Of a DNA stretch of 64,000 nucleotides, positions 16,721 to 25,256 are shown in pieces. Position 1 is the first letter of the stretch. Every line of letters begins with the position of its first letter. The translations under genes were made by a program, and so were the position numbers. Location: contig JACPFF010000026.1 in assembly GCA_016183065.1 (NCBI GenBank), forward strand, positions 7,545-71,544, given 5' to 3'. This DNA is from Deltaproteobacteria bacterium (GTDB taxonomy: Bacteria > UBA10199 > GCA-002796325 > JACPFF01). The notes under the pieces were generated by a model. It made no database searches. It was not told the origin of the DNA and saw only the letters and a program-made list of their open reading frames with translations.

Positions 16721-18738
16721 GAGTCCCCGTAGATCCAAGCGCCAATGAGGAGAAGAGTACTGCTCCCTTATTAAAAAAGATTGTGACAGGAGTCTTCAGT
16801 GCATTACTCGGCTTCAACGTTTTCGCCTTGTTTGCGTTCGGGATTTTCCTATGCGATTCATTGTCGTCCCCACTTTTCTGGAAGATGCTCTCTGTCCTAT
16901 TGATTTACGTGTTATGTACGGCGCTGATCGCGGCGGGATTTGTTTGGTGGTTGCTACAGGAATCGCTGCGCCCATTGATCGAACTGATTCGATGGGCCCA
17001 TCTCGCAAATAATTTGCAACCATTAACCCCTTCTGGAAAGTGCTCAAAAGAGATCGGAGAGATCTACGGTCTCTTCAATGAAACGCTTGCCCGCTTACGG
17101 TGTGCTCAAGAACAACGTGTTCTTTCTGGCCAGGCAGTGGCATTTGGCAATGTCTGTCGGCAAGTCGCCCACGACATCCGGTCGCCGTTGGCGGCATTGG
17201 AGGTGGCGACGGCGGGGTTAGCGGAGCTGCCGGAAGAGAAGCGCTTGCTCGTGCGCCGGGCCACGGCCCGCATTCGGGATATTGCGAATCATCTGATTGA
17301 GCAGGGTCGGATGGCCATTTTGAAGACGGGGGCCGGGGGAGCCACCACAACCTTGGCAACACCGGCAGGAAAAGAGGCGGTGTCTATCGAGCTGCTCTCG
17401 AGCCTCATTGATCCGCTCGTGACGGAGAAGCGCCTGCAGCATCGTGTGCACCGGGAGGTGGATATTCACGCGGAATTGGGTGAGACCTCATATGGTTTGT
17501 TTGCGGCGGTGCAACCCACGGAATTGAAGCGTGTCTTGTCGAACCTGGTGAACAATGCGGTGGAAGGGATTGAGGGAGCCGGTACGGTGAGTGTACGCTT
17601 GTGTCCGTGTGGCGAGCAGGTGGGTATCGAGGTGCAAGACACGGGCAAAGGGATACCGCCCGAGATCCTGGCGCAGCTGACCCAACGGGGGGTGACATTT
17701 GGCAAAGCGGGCGGCTCGGGGTTGGGATTATCTCACGCCAGGGAGCGGGTGGAGGCCTGGGAGGGGACGCTCGCTATCACCTCCGTCGTCGGGAGCGGCA
17801 CGACCGTGACCCTCCGGTTGCCCGCGGCGGAGCCGCCTCCCTGGTTTGTGCCCGTGTTGACGCTGCGCGACGGCATGGCGGTCGTGGTGCTCGACGACGA
17901 CCAATCGATCCATGACCTCTGGGACGGGCGATTGACCCCGTTGCGCCACCACCTGCCGCACCTCACGATGTACCATGTGACCACGGCGGAGGGAACCTGT
18001 GCGTGGCAGGCCCACTATGGGGCCACGGCGTCGGAGGTGCTCTATCTCTTCGACTACGAACTGATCGGGCAGCCGTCCAATGGGTTGGCCCTCATGGAGC
18101 AGCTCCAGATCGCCCCGCACGCGATTCTCGTCACCAGTCGCTACGAGGAGCCGGCCGTCCGGGAAAAATGTGCGGCCTTAGGCGTGCGCCTCATCCCCAA
18201 AGGATTGGCGGGGTTTGTGCCGATCCAGGTGGAGACCGGAGACCAACGGCCACTGCCCATGACTGGCCCGGTGGCAATCACGCGCCGTCTGGACGGTGCC
18301 GACGCCCGCCTGCCCGCCGTCGCTGGAGCAGAGGCGGGACACCCGATGCCGGACGACGATGTTGCCAGCCCGCCGCCGGGGTACCGCGTGTTGCTGATTG
18401 ACGACGACGCCGGTATCCGGCTGGCGTGGAAGATGCAGCAAGCGGTCCTCGGCATCGACCAGCTGACCCCCTTCCCGTCGATGGAGGCGTGTGAACAGGC
18501 CCAGCCTGATTATCCGGCCTATGACTTTGCCTTTGTGGACAAACAGATCCCCGAGAGCGTGTGGCGCATTGATCAGGTGATTACGCATTTGCAGCAGGCG
18601 GGTGTGCAACACGTGATCGTGGCCTCGGGCGAATCGCTGGAGGCCCTGCAACAGGACCCGGCCTGCCAGGGAGCGGATGGCTTTGCGCCCGAGAAAATTC
18701 CGGACAGTTTGCGACCGTGGGGGCGCAAGGCCACGTAA
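16717..18738 (+). CDS. Hybrid sensor histidine kinase with two C-terminal receiver domains
   Basis: The start at 16717 overlaps the dipeptidase stop. Order: two membrane helices (about residues 20-85) with a short loop, a HAMP-like linker, the DHp domain with VAHDIRSPLAAL (phospho-His), then HATPase_c with NLVNNAVE, DTGKGIPPE and GGSGLGL. Two receivers follow. The first has LDDDQSIHDLW, phospho-Asp in LFDYEL and Lys in RLIPKG. The second has LIDDDAGIRLAW, Asp in FVDKQIPES and Lys in APEKIP. Both look complete. A second kinase with the same C-terminal layout is at 54965. No transcription output domain is present, so phosphate is probably passed on, perhaps through the mini-DHp protein that follows. 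Confidence 0.87.
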   Translation: MRVPVDPSANEEKSTAPLLKKIVTGVFSALLGFNVFALFAFGIFLCDSLSSPLFWKMLSVLLIYVLCTALIAAGFVWWLLQESLRPLIELIRWAHLANNLQPLTPSGKCSKEIGEIYGLFNETLARLRCAQEQRVLSGQAVAFGNVCRQVAHDIRSPLAALEVATAGLAELPEEKRLLVRRATARIRDIANHLIEQGRMAILKTGAGGATTTLATPAGKEAVSIELLSSLIDPLVTEKRLQHRVHREVDIHAELGETSYGLFAAVQPTELKRVLSNLVNNAVEGIEGAGTVSVRLCPCGEQVGIEVQDTGKGIPPEILAQLTQRGVTFGKAGGSGLGLSHARERVEAWEGTLAITSVVGSGTTVTLRLPAAEPPPWFVPVLTLRDGMAVVVLDDDQSIHDLWDGRLTPLRHHLPHLTMYHVTTAEGTCAWQAHYGATASEVLYLFDYELIGQPSNGLALMEQLQIAPHAILVTSRYEEPAVREKCAALGVRLIPKGLAGFVPIQVETGDQRPLPMTGPVAITRRLDGADARLPAVAGAEAGHPMPDDDVASPPPGYRVLLIDDDAGIRLAWKMQQAVLGIDQLTPFPSMEACEQAQPDYPAYDFAFVDKQIPESVWRIDQVITHLQQAGVQHVIVASGESLEALQQDPACQGADGFAPEKIPDSLRPWGRKAT

Positions 18739-18756
18739 GAGTCAGGAGAATAACCG

Positions 18757-18960
18757 ATGGAGAGACCGCTTGCGAAACTCACGCATGATCTGCGGGGGGC
18801 CTTACAGATCGTGGTGGCCTTCGTACGATCTCGTGACGAGACATCACTGACAGAGGAACAACGTGAGCGGCGCGTGTCTTGCCAATCGAACATGGACACA
18901 CTGCGCCACGGACTCGACGCCATCGATATCCTCCACAGAATGTGTTGCGGAAAAAAGTGA
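18757..18960 (+). CDS. Mini-DHp protein (stand-alone histidine phosphotransfer-like domain)
   Basis: This 67-residue protein follows the kinase by 18 bases and has its own GGAG site. LTHDLRGALQIV matches the H-box of DHp domains and a second helix follows, but there is no ATP-binding domain. Such a domain can dimerise into a four-helix bundle and carry phosphate, as Spo0B does. A longer protein of the same kind is encoded at 51805-52233 beside the NtrC-type regulator. Role as a phosphotransfer partner of the upstream hybrid kinase is inference. Confidence 0.6.
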   Translation: MERPLAKLTHDLRGALQIVVAFVRSRDETSLTEEQRERRVSCQSNMDTLRHGLDAIDILHRMCCGKK

Positions 18961-19053
18961 AACCGTGCAGAAATAGGCGTGGAGTGCCTTTTGAGGCCGG
19001 ATTGGCGGAATTTTTGTCTCTCGATGTTATGGGAATACGACTGACGGGACGTC

Positions 19054-19548
19054 ATGAAGACAATGGGCATTTATCTTCTGGTCACTGTCGTGGCTGTCGC
19101 AATGATCTGGGGCGTCATCCGGTATGGCCATAGGCTCTCCGCACCGCCAGCCCTTCCCGACCAGTGGATGATTGCCGAGGCGTCGCTCACACAGGAATGT
19201 CGTCTGCTGCGCCCGCGCGCCTATCCCCTCGTGGTGGAGCAATCCGGGGAGAGTCTCAACGTCGTGTGGGCAGGGTCGCCCCATTGGGCATTTCACGGGA
19301 AGATCGACCGACAAGGCCGGTTTCACCTGAGTGGTCGTCTCATGCAGCACGCGGAGCCAGGATGTCGCCGCGTCAGGATGACGTGGGAGGGAATTGCGGA
19401 TCAGACCACGTTCGCGGGGACCGTACGAATCGTCAGCCCTGGCTGTCCGCTCTGTCCCGAAGGGTTGCATCTCACGGCAACACCCGTTTCACTGGAGCCG
19501 GAACCGCGCGAGGATCAGGGAAATCATCATGCACAGGCTCTTCCATAA
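19054..19548 (+). CDS. Hypothetical membrane-anchored protein
   Basis: One N-terminal membrane helix (about residues 5-22) is followed by a periplasmic beta-rich domain with four or more cysteines, including a closing SPGCPLCPEG that resembles a redox or metal CxxC. No family is recognised. The last 20 bases overlap the antiporter gene, so it is probably co-transcribed with it. Base composition is like its neighbours. Confidence 0.55.
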   Translation: MKTMGIYLLVTVVAVAMIWGVIRYGHRLSAPPALPDQWMIAEASLTQECRLLRPRAYPLVVEQSGESLNVVWAGSPHWAFHGKIDRQGRFHLSGRLMQHAEPGCRRVRMTWEGIADQTTFAGTVRIVSPGCPLCPEGLHLTATPVSLEPEPREDQGNHHAQALP

Positions 19549-21643
19549 TCCCATGGCCTTGTTGCTCATCCAGGCCATGGTGATCATTCCCCTGGCGCGG
19601 ATACTCGGCACCCTCTTTTCGAAAATCAACCAGCCCATGGTGATCGGGGAAATTATTGCCGGGCTCCTCCTGGGGCCGAGCTTTCTGGGATGGATCGCGC
19701 CCGAGCTCTACCACGCGCTCTTTCCCGAATTTTCCCTCCACGCGCTCAATCTCCTGAGTCAGGTCGGCCTGATTTTTTTCATGTTCCTGGTCGGACTGGA
19801 ATTCAATCCGCGTCTCCTGCGCGGTCAGGCGCGCGCGGCCTTGGCGACCAGCCACGCCAGCATTGTCTTTCCGTTTTTGCTCGGGACGATCTTGGCGCTC
19901 TTTCTCTATCCGAAGTTGTCCGACAATAGTGTCCGTTTTGCCCCCTTTGCCCTGTTTATGGGGGCCTCGATGTCGGTCACGGCCTTTCCCGTCCTGGCGC
20001 GCATTCTGACGGAACGGAATCTGATCAAGACCCGAATGGGGGCGCTGGCACTCACCTGTGGGGCGGTCGACGATATCACGGCGTGGATGATCCTCGCCTT
20101 TGTGATTTCGGTCGTGCGGGCCACAGGCGCGGCCCAGATGTTGACCGTCTTTGCATGGACGGGACTGTATCTGCTCATCATGGTGCTGATGGCCCGACCG
20201 CTCCTGCGCCGCTTTGAACGGCGGTACAGCACGCGGGAAGGGCTCTCGCAGAATGCCGTGGCCGGGGTGATGCTCATGCTCCTGGCCTCGGCGCTGGCGA
20301 CGGAGCTGATCGGCATTCATGCCCTGTTCGGGGCCTTTTTTCTTGGCGCGATCATGCCCAACGAAACCGCATTTGTGCGCAATTTGACGGAGAAGATCGA
20401 GGACATTGTGGTGCTCTTCATGCTCCCGCTCTTCTTTGCCTTTACGGGGCTCAAGACGCAGATCGGTCTGGTTGATACCCCCGAATTATGGGTGATCACG
20501 GCCATTATTATGGCGATCGCCTGTGTGGGCAAATTTGGCGGGAGCTGTCTGATTTCGAAATTGGCGGGATGTAGTTGGCGCGAATCCTCGGCGATCGGCA
20601 TTCTCATGAACACGCGGGGACTCATGGAGTTGATTATCCTGAATATCGGGCTCAATTTTGGCGTCATCTCGCCGCTCCTCTTCACGATGCTCGTGCTCAT
20701 GGCCCTCCTCACAACGCTCATCACGACGCCGCTCCTGGCTTGGATTTATCCGGATGCCTTGATTGTCGCCGATGGCGCGGAGATCATGTCAAAGGCGGAG
20801 AAACCCTACACCGTGCTTGTGGCGATCTCGCTCCCGCGTTCTGCCCAGGGCCTGATGACCATTGCCGCCGCGGTGATGGGGAAGATGACGCACACCCGCA
20901 TTTACGCCCTCCACTTGACGCACGCCGGCACGCGGCCATCGAGTTACGTGAAGCGGGGCGAGTCGCTTTCCGAGATCGATCCCATTCTCCCACTCATCGA
21001 GCACGCCAAGGCGAAGGGCCAGGAGATTCGGCCCCTCACCTTTTATACGCACGATCCGAGCGAAGACATCGTCGATGTCGCCAAAACCAAGAGAGCGGAT
21101 CTGATCCTCCTCGGTTGGCACAAGCCGATCTTCGGGGGGAGGGTGTTGGGAGGAACGGTGCGACAGGTGCTCAATGCCGCGACGTGCGACGTCGGTGTGT
21201 TTATTGATCGGGGCATGAACGATGTCCGTCGCATTCTCGTCCCCATTGTGAAATGTTTTCATGACCGGGCCGCCATTCAGCTGGCCAAGCAGATCGCCGC
21301 GCACTTCACGGCCCAGGTGACGCTGTTTCATGTCCTTCCCGCCGGGCTGGCGCCAGTTGCAAAGGCTGTTCCGGTCGGTGGCGGACCCGAGACCTCCACC
21401 GAGGATCAGACCTTTTTCGATCCGGACACCCATGGAGAGGTCGTCTTGATGACCCGCCAGCACGATTCTCCCGCGGATGTGGTGCTGGAAGAAGCCACAA
21501 AGGGATATGACCTGATCGTCATCGGGGTGTCGGAAGAGTTCGCACTGGAGCCGCGCCTTTTTGGTTGGCGGTCGGAAAAGCTTGCCGAACAATCGCCGAC
21601 GTCATTGCTCATCGTCCGCCGTGCCCCGCAAACAAAGGCTTAG
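19529..21643 (+). CDS. CPA2-family cation:proton antiporter with two C-terminal USP domains
   Basis: The start at 19529 follows AGGGAAATC and gives a 704-residue protein. Residues about 1-415 form 12-13 membrane helices of the KefB/NapA type, with GAVDDITAWM (the paired Asp ion-binding site) and MSVTAFPVLARIL. Two universal stress protein-like domains follow in the cytoplasm: one with ADLILLGWHKP and one with DLIVIGVSEEF followed by TSLLIVRR. The USP part may bind ATP or another nucleotide and gate K+ or Na+ exchange. The start overlaps the previous gene by 20 bases. Confidence 0.9.
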   Translation: MHRLFHNPMALLLIQAMVIIPLARILGTLFSKINQPMVIGEIIAGLLLGPSFLGWIAPELYHALFPEFSLHALNLLSQVGLIFFMFLVGLEFNPRLLRGQARAALATSHASIVFPFLLGTILALFLYPKLSDNSVRFAPFALFMGASMSVTAFPVLARILTERNLIKTRMGALALTCGAVDDITAWMILAFVISVVRATGAAQMLTVFAWTGLYLLIMVLMARPLLRRFERRYSTREGLSQNAVAGVMLMLLASALATELIGIHALFGAFFLGAIMPNETAFVRNLTEKIEDIVVLFMLPLFFAFTGLKTQIGLVDTPELWVITAIIMAIACVGKFGGSCLISKLAGCSWRESSAIGILMNTRGLMELIILNIGLNFGVISPLLFTMLVLMALLTTLITTPLLAWIYPDALIVADGAEIMSKAEKPYTVLVAISLPRSAQGLMTIAAAVMGKMTHTRIYALHLTHAGTRPSSYVKRGESLSEIDPILPLIEHAKAKGQEIRPLTFYTHDPSEDIVDVAKTKRADLILLGWHKPIFGGRVLGGTVRQVLNAATCDVGVFIDRGMNDVRRILVPIVKCFHDRAAIQLAKQIAAHFTAQVTLFHVLPAGLAPVAKAVPVGGGPETSTEDQTFFDPDTHGEVVLMTRQHDSPADVVLEEATKGYDLIVIGVSEEFALEPRLFGWRSEKLAEQSPTSLLIVRRAPQTKA

Positions 21644-21729
21644 GGAGGTTGTCATCGTGAAACGACCGGAAATTTTTCTATTGAACCATGGTCATTTCAG
21701 ATATGCCATGGAACAGAGCGAGGTCTGAT

Positions 21730-22398
21730 ATGCGACGAATCACGATATGGTTTGGTCTTCTCTGTATTGGACTCCTCTGCACCTGGAGTCGGTTGGGCCT
21801 GGCCACGACGCCCTGTGTTGTTGACTACCGCGTCCTCGGTTTTTCGCAGGATTGGCAACAGGCCTATTGGGAACTCGTGATTGGGAGTGAGTGTGCGCCG
21901 GCATTGGCACTCTTCCGCTACGACTTTGCCCAAAATCGCGCGGAGAAATTATTCTGGGCGTATGACGATGACGCACAATTTAAAAAAGGACGCTTGGAGG
22001 TGCGAAAGGACGTTTATGAGACGAGAAAAGGCGCGATGGTCAAATCGCTCCAGACCGCGCCGACGGACGGGAGAGGGAATCAGCAAGGCGCTGTGCTGGC
22101 ACCAGCGACGTTTGATTGTCGGAACAAGATCACCACAGTCAACGACCTCCCCTGCCTACTCCGACTCACACGGGGAGCAAAGATCTGTACGTTTTCACGC
22201 GAAACGTTCGCGGACAAAGAAGCATATGTCACGGAGCTTATTCGTCCGACGGAGAGTTACTTCAATCCCCGCTATACGAGTTGGATTGTCCTGCAGGAAC
22301 ACTGTAGTGTGGCGCAGACGCCCTGCTACAACGAAGAGACCCACGCCTGGAATCCCGCCCCGGCATTGGCGATTTACGATGAGCGGACGTGCATCTGA
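21730..22398 (+). CDS. Secreted hypothetical protein
   Basis: The start at 21730 (after GAGGTCTGAT) gives a signal peptide ending near GLATT and a mature domain of about 195 residues with eight or so cysteines. No family is recognised. The neighbouring secreted protein gene begins 33 bases downstream, so the two are probably an operon. Likely periplasmic or cell-surface. Confidence 0.6.
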   Translation: MRRITIWFGLLCIGLLCTWSRLGLATTPCVVDYRVLGFSQDWQQAYWELVIGSECAPALALFRYDFAQNRAEKLFWAYDDDAQFKKGRLEVRKDVYETRKGAMVKSLQTAPTDGRGNQQGAVLAPATFDCRNKITTVNDLPCLLRLTRGAKICTFSRETFADKEAYVTELIRPTESYFNPRYTSWIVLQEHCSVAQTPCYNEETHAWNPAPALAIYDERTCI

Positions 22399-22431
22399 CA
22401 GAAGAATGACAGGCGTTGATATGGAGGTCCC

Positions 22432-23259
22432 ATGCGATCGCTCGTAAAACGGTATGGATGGAATCTTGTTGTGCTGCTCTCTGTGGTTGCACCGCTCCAT
22501 GCTGCGTCGGCGGCAGAGCCGTATCTCGAGGTGCCGATCGGACGATTTGCGAGACTGGTGCAGGCGGTGGATGCGGCCAAGGAGGCCTCGCGCCGCTTGC
22601 AGTATCCCATCGCGGAAGAGACATTGCGGATTCCCGCCACGAAGACGCGCCACGTGGGACGCGTGGTCGAGATCTTTGCCGAGCCCGAAGGGACGCTGGT
22701 CGTGAGCGTACTCCTCATGAGCAATGCCACGGGGTCCAGGGAACGGGACTACTATCTCCAGCAGATCAAGACGGTCTATCCGCAGGTGGTGCTGACACCA
22801 CGACGACTCGACCCGGCGCAGGTGACCATCGATCCATTCTACGCCGCCTATGCGGTGTCGCAGGTGGTCATCCTGGGGAGCTACCCGCAGTATCAGGATG
22901 CGCTGACCAAGGTGCGTACGCTTTCACAGGCGAGCACGATTCCCTACGATGCCAGAGGGATGGTCTATGACCGGCGGAAAGGCCTGATTTGGCCGGACCG
23001 CGACGTGGACAATCCTTTTGCCGGGTCGTATCTGGCACGCCGCGATAATGCGTGCGACACCGAAGGTCCATATTGCCTGACCATTGAGCGCTCTGAATTC
23101 TACGAAGGCTTTACGCCGGGATACTATATCATTGTCGGGGGCATTTTTGCTGCGGACGGCGAACGGCAGGCTGTGGAACAACTGCTGACACGCATTCGCC
23201 CGCATCTCCCCGACGCCTATGTCAAACGGACATCGATTTACATGGGCTGCAATTCGTAA
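22432..23259 (+). CDS. Secreted hypothetical protein
   Basis: A strong TATGGAGGTCCC site precedes the ATG. The signal peptide ends near HAASAAEP. The mature part has two alpha/beta halves of similar pattern (each with LVVSVLLMSN- or YYIIVGGIFA-type strands followed by helices ending IKTVYPQ or ITRIRPHLPDAY). This is reminiscent of SPOR-like repeats, but the match is weak. The end is convergent with and six bases from the peroxiredoxin gene. Function unknown. Confidence 0.55.
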   Translation: MRSLVKRYGWNLVVLLSVVAPLHAASAAEPYLEVPIGRFARLVQAVDAAKEASRRLQYPIAEETLRIPATKTRHVGRVVEIFAEPEGTLVVSVLLMSNATGSRERDYYLQQIKTVYPQVVLTPRRLDPAQVTIDPFYAAYAVSQVVILGSYPQYQDALTKVRTLSQASTIPYDARGMVYDRRKGLIWPDRDVDNPFAGSYLARRDNACDTEGPYCLTIERSEFYEGFTPGYYIIVGGIFAADGERQAVEQLLTRIRPHLPDAYVKRTSIYMGCNS

Positions 23260-23265
23260 CCGTGG

Positions 23266-23853
23266 TTATCCCGCGAAATACGCCTTGAGACCGGCTGGAT
23301 CGGCTTTCATGGTCCGGTCGCCCTGGTGCCAGTTGGCCGGGCAGACCTCGCCGTGCGTCTCGAAGAATTGCAGCGCATCGACCATGCGGAGGGCCTCGTC
23401 GACACTGCGTCCCAGCGGCAGGTCATTGACCACCTGATGACGGACGATGCCGGTCTTGTCGATCAGGAAGAGTCCGCGGAGCGCAACTCCGAGATCTTCG
23501 ACGAGCACGTCGTACGCCCGCGCAATGTTTTTTTGGAGATCGGAGACAATCGGATACGTGACGCCGGTAATACCGCCCTGCGCCCGCGGTGTGTTCAACC
23601 AGGCAACGTGCGAAAAATGCGAGTCGACCGAGCAGCCAATGACCTGCACGCCCCGTTTTTCAAATTCAGAGAGGGATTCCTGAAAGGCATGTAATTCGGT
23701 CGGACAGACGAAGGTGAAATCGAGGGGGTAGAAAAAGAGGAGGACGTGTTTTTTCCCCGCAAACTGTGCGAGTGAAAAATTGGGGACCATTTCTCCACGA
23801 ACAACGGCCATGGAACCAAAATCAGGTGCTTTTTTGCCCACGAGTACGCTCAT
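23266..23853 (-). CDS. Typical 2-Cys peroxiredoxin (AhpC/Prx1 type)
   Basis: The start MSVLVGKKAPDF at 23853 is preferred over the upstream codon. The peroxidatic Cys is in DFTFVCPTEL and the resolving Cys in HGEVCPANW, the standard Prx1/AhpC arrangement; length 195 is normal. It reduces peroxides, using thioredoxin or another dithiol reductant, in the cytoplasm. No reductase is adjacent. The gene faces the secreted-protein genes tail to tail, with only six bases between. Confidence 0.95.
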   Translation of the reverse strand: MSVLVGKKAPDFGSMAVVRGEMVPNFSLAQFAGKKHVLLFFYPLDFTFVCPTELHAFQESLSEFEKRGVQVIGCSVDSHFSHVAWLNTPRAQGGITGVTYPIVSDLQKNIARAYDVLVEDLGVALRGLFLIDKTGIVRHQVVNDLPLGRSVDEALRMVDALQFFETHGEVCPANWHQGDRTMKADPAGLKAYFAG

Positions 23854-23943
23854 AATGTCCTCCATGCCCGGTGACCGGTTTCATGCCAGTTGTGACTGAA
23901 GGTCTTCTCTTGCCTTGCGCGGTGCGCGATCGCAAGCGGAAAG

Positions 23944-23978
23944 AAAAAATCCCCCAAGAGGGGTCTCTTGGGGGATTT
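23944..23978 (-). terminator. Intrinsic terminator of the small cytochrome gene
   Basis: A 14-bp stem AAATCCCCCAAGAG / CTCTTGGGGGATTT with a four-base loop is followed on the minus strand by a run of six T. It lies 22 bases past the cytochrome stop codon and isolates it from the peroxiredoxin gene. Confidence 0.9.
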
Positions 23979-23999
23979 CCCACCGATGTGTGGGCCCGA

Positions 24000-24212
24000 T
24001 TATTTTGCCCCGCAACCATCGAGCGATTTTTTCGCCTTAAAACAGTTCCCGACGTCATTCAAATCCTTGGCGCCGGCCTTTACGTGACACGTGGTGCATG
24101 GCTTGTTGCCGACCTGCTTGCTGAAAGTTGGCGTGGCAAAGAGTGTTGAAATGCCAATGGTTGGTACCGCCATGACCGCTGCCGCAAGGGCAATGAGTTG
24201 CGTCTTTTTCAT
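24000..24212 (-). CDS. Small monohaem periplasmic cytochrome c
   Basis: The start at 24212 follows GGAGGAGAG. A signal peptide (ending near STLFA) precedes a mature domain of about 45 residues with one CTTCH motif and two further Cys in GNCFKAKKSLDGCG. Monohaem proteins of this tiny size with C-terminal Cys occur in metal-reducing Deltaproteobacteria. It probably shuttles electrons in the periplasm. A terminator follows. The 285 bases upstream (24213-24497) are A+T-richer and hold divergent promoters but no gene. Confidence 0.75.
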   Translation of the reverse strand: MKKTQLIALAAAVMAVPTIGISTLFATPTFSKQVGNKPCTTCHVKAGAKDLNDVGNCFKAKKSLDGCGAK

Positions 24213-24497
24213 CTCTCCTCCTGGAGGGTTAACGACATTCACATGCCAACAAACAGGTATCAAGATCAATCACTTTTTTGCGATGACGACAATGATATCC
24301 ATCATATTTTTTTTTACCACGGTTTTACCGTCCGCGTCAGCCTGGAGTCCACCCTGCTCTTCTCTTCAACGCCATGATAGGGATCATACGACATGTGTCA
24401 ATCAGTCATTCACGCCTTTTTTCCCCTTGCTTTCCCGTCAGGACCTGCTAGCGGCGCCGCTGAACACCCAATGGCGGGTCTTTCGCAAGGAGGGCGT

Positions 24498-25220
24498 ATG
24501 AAACGATTCAGTTGGTGTCTGGTCGCCATGCTCATGATGGGCTGTGGCGGTGGTGAGAGTGGCAACGCCGATGATACTGAAGGGGCATCGACCAACGGGG
24601 CAGTCTCCTCTAGCGGTGCAACGACGGCCACTGAGGCCCAGACAGAAACCGCAGTGAGCTCGGCGATGGGAGCAGTGGAAGTCGCCATGACGGCGGCGTT
24701 TGGGGGACTCAGTGCGGAAGTGGCCAAGGGTGTGGCGGGGGTTGGCACTCTCCCGTTACTTACGAAACAGGTCCCGGCGACTGTAAAAGCAATGACGTTG
24801 CAGGAAACCACAACGTGTACCCCTGGCGCTCTGCCGGATGTGGTGGGTGGAGATTTTAGTGGGACGATCACGGGGACGGAGATCGATCCGGATGGGAGCG
24901 GGACCTGCGCGATCATGTTCGATACCGACGATTCGACGGTCGGGATGGTGCTCGATTGCGATCAATTCACGCTCGGCAATGCCATGGACGATGCGGTGAT
25001 TGACGGCAAGGTCGGCTTTTCCGGTCTGTTTGGTGGAGAGATTGCCACCATGTCGTACGGCTCCGAGAATTTTTTCATTACCCTTGCTGATGGAACGAAT
25101 TGCGAACTCGTGCTGAACTTCGGCGTGACACTCAATGTCTCCGCCAATACGATCAGTTACAACGGCTGTGCAACGTTCTGCGGCAGCGGGTACACCATCT
25201 CCGGGACAGATACTTTCTAG
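24498..25220 (+). CDS. Putative lipoprotein
   Basis: The start at 24498 follows AAGGAGGGC. The signal peptide ends in a lipobox (MLMMGCGGG), then comes a low-complexity Thr/Ser/Ala linker and a beta-rich domain of about 150 residues with Cys in several strands (CTPGALP, GTCAIMFD, CELVLNF, CATFCGSG). No family is recognised. Ends 36 bases before the RlmI-type gene. Confidence 0.6.
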   Translation: MKRFSWCLVAMLMMGCGGGESGNADDTEGASTNGAVSSSGATTATEAQTETAVSSAMGAVEVAMTAAFGGLSAEVAKGVAGVGTLPLLTKQVPATVKAMTLQETTTCTPGALPDVVGGDFSGTITGTEIDPDGSGTCAIMFDTDDSTVGMVLDCDQFTLGNAMDDAVIDGKVGFSGLFGGEIATMSYGSENFFITLADGTNCELVLNFGVTLNVSANTISYNGCATFCGSGYTISGTDTF

Positions 25221-25256
25221 TCCGGGCCGGTTTTTTTCGGCACGCAGACGATCGGC

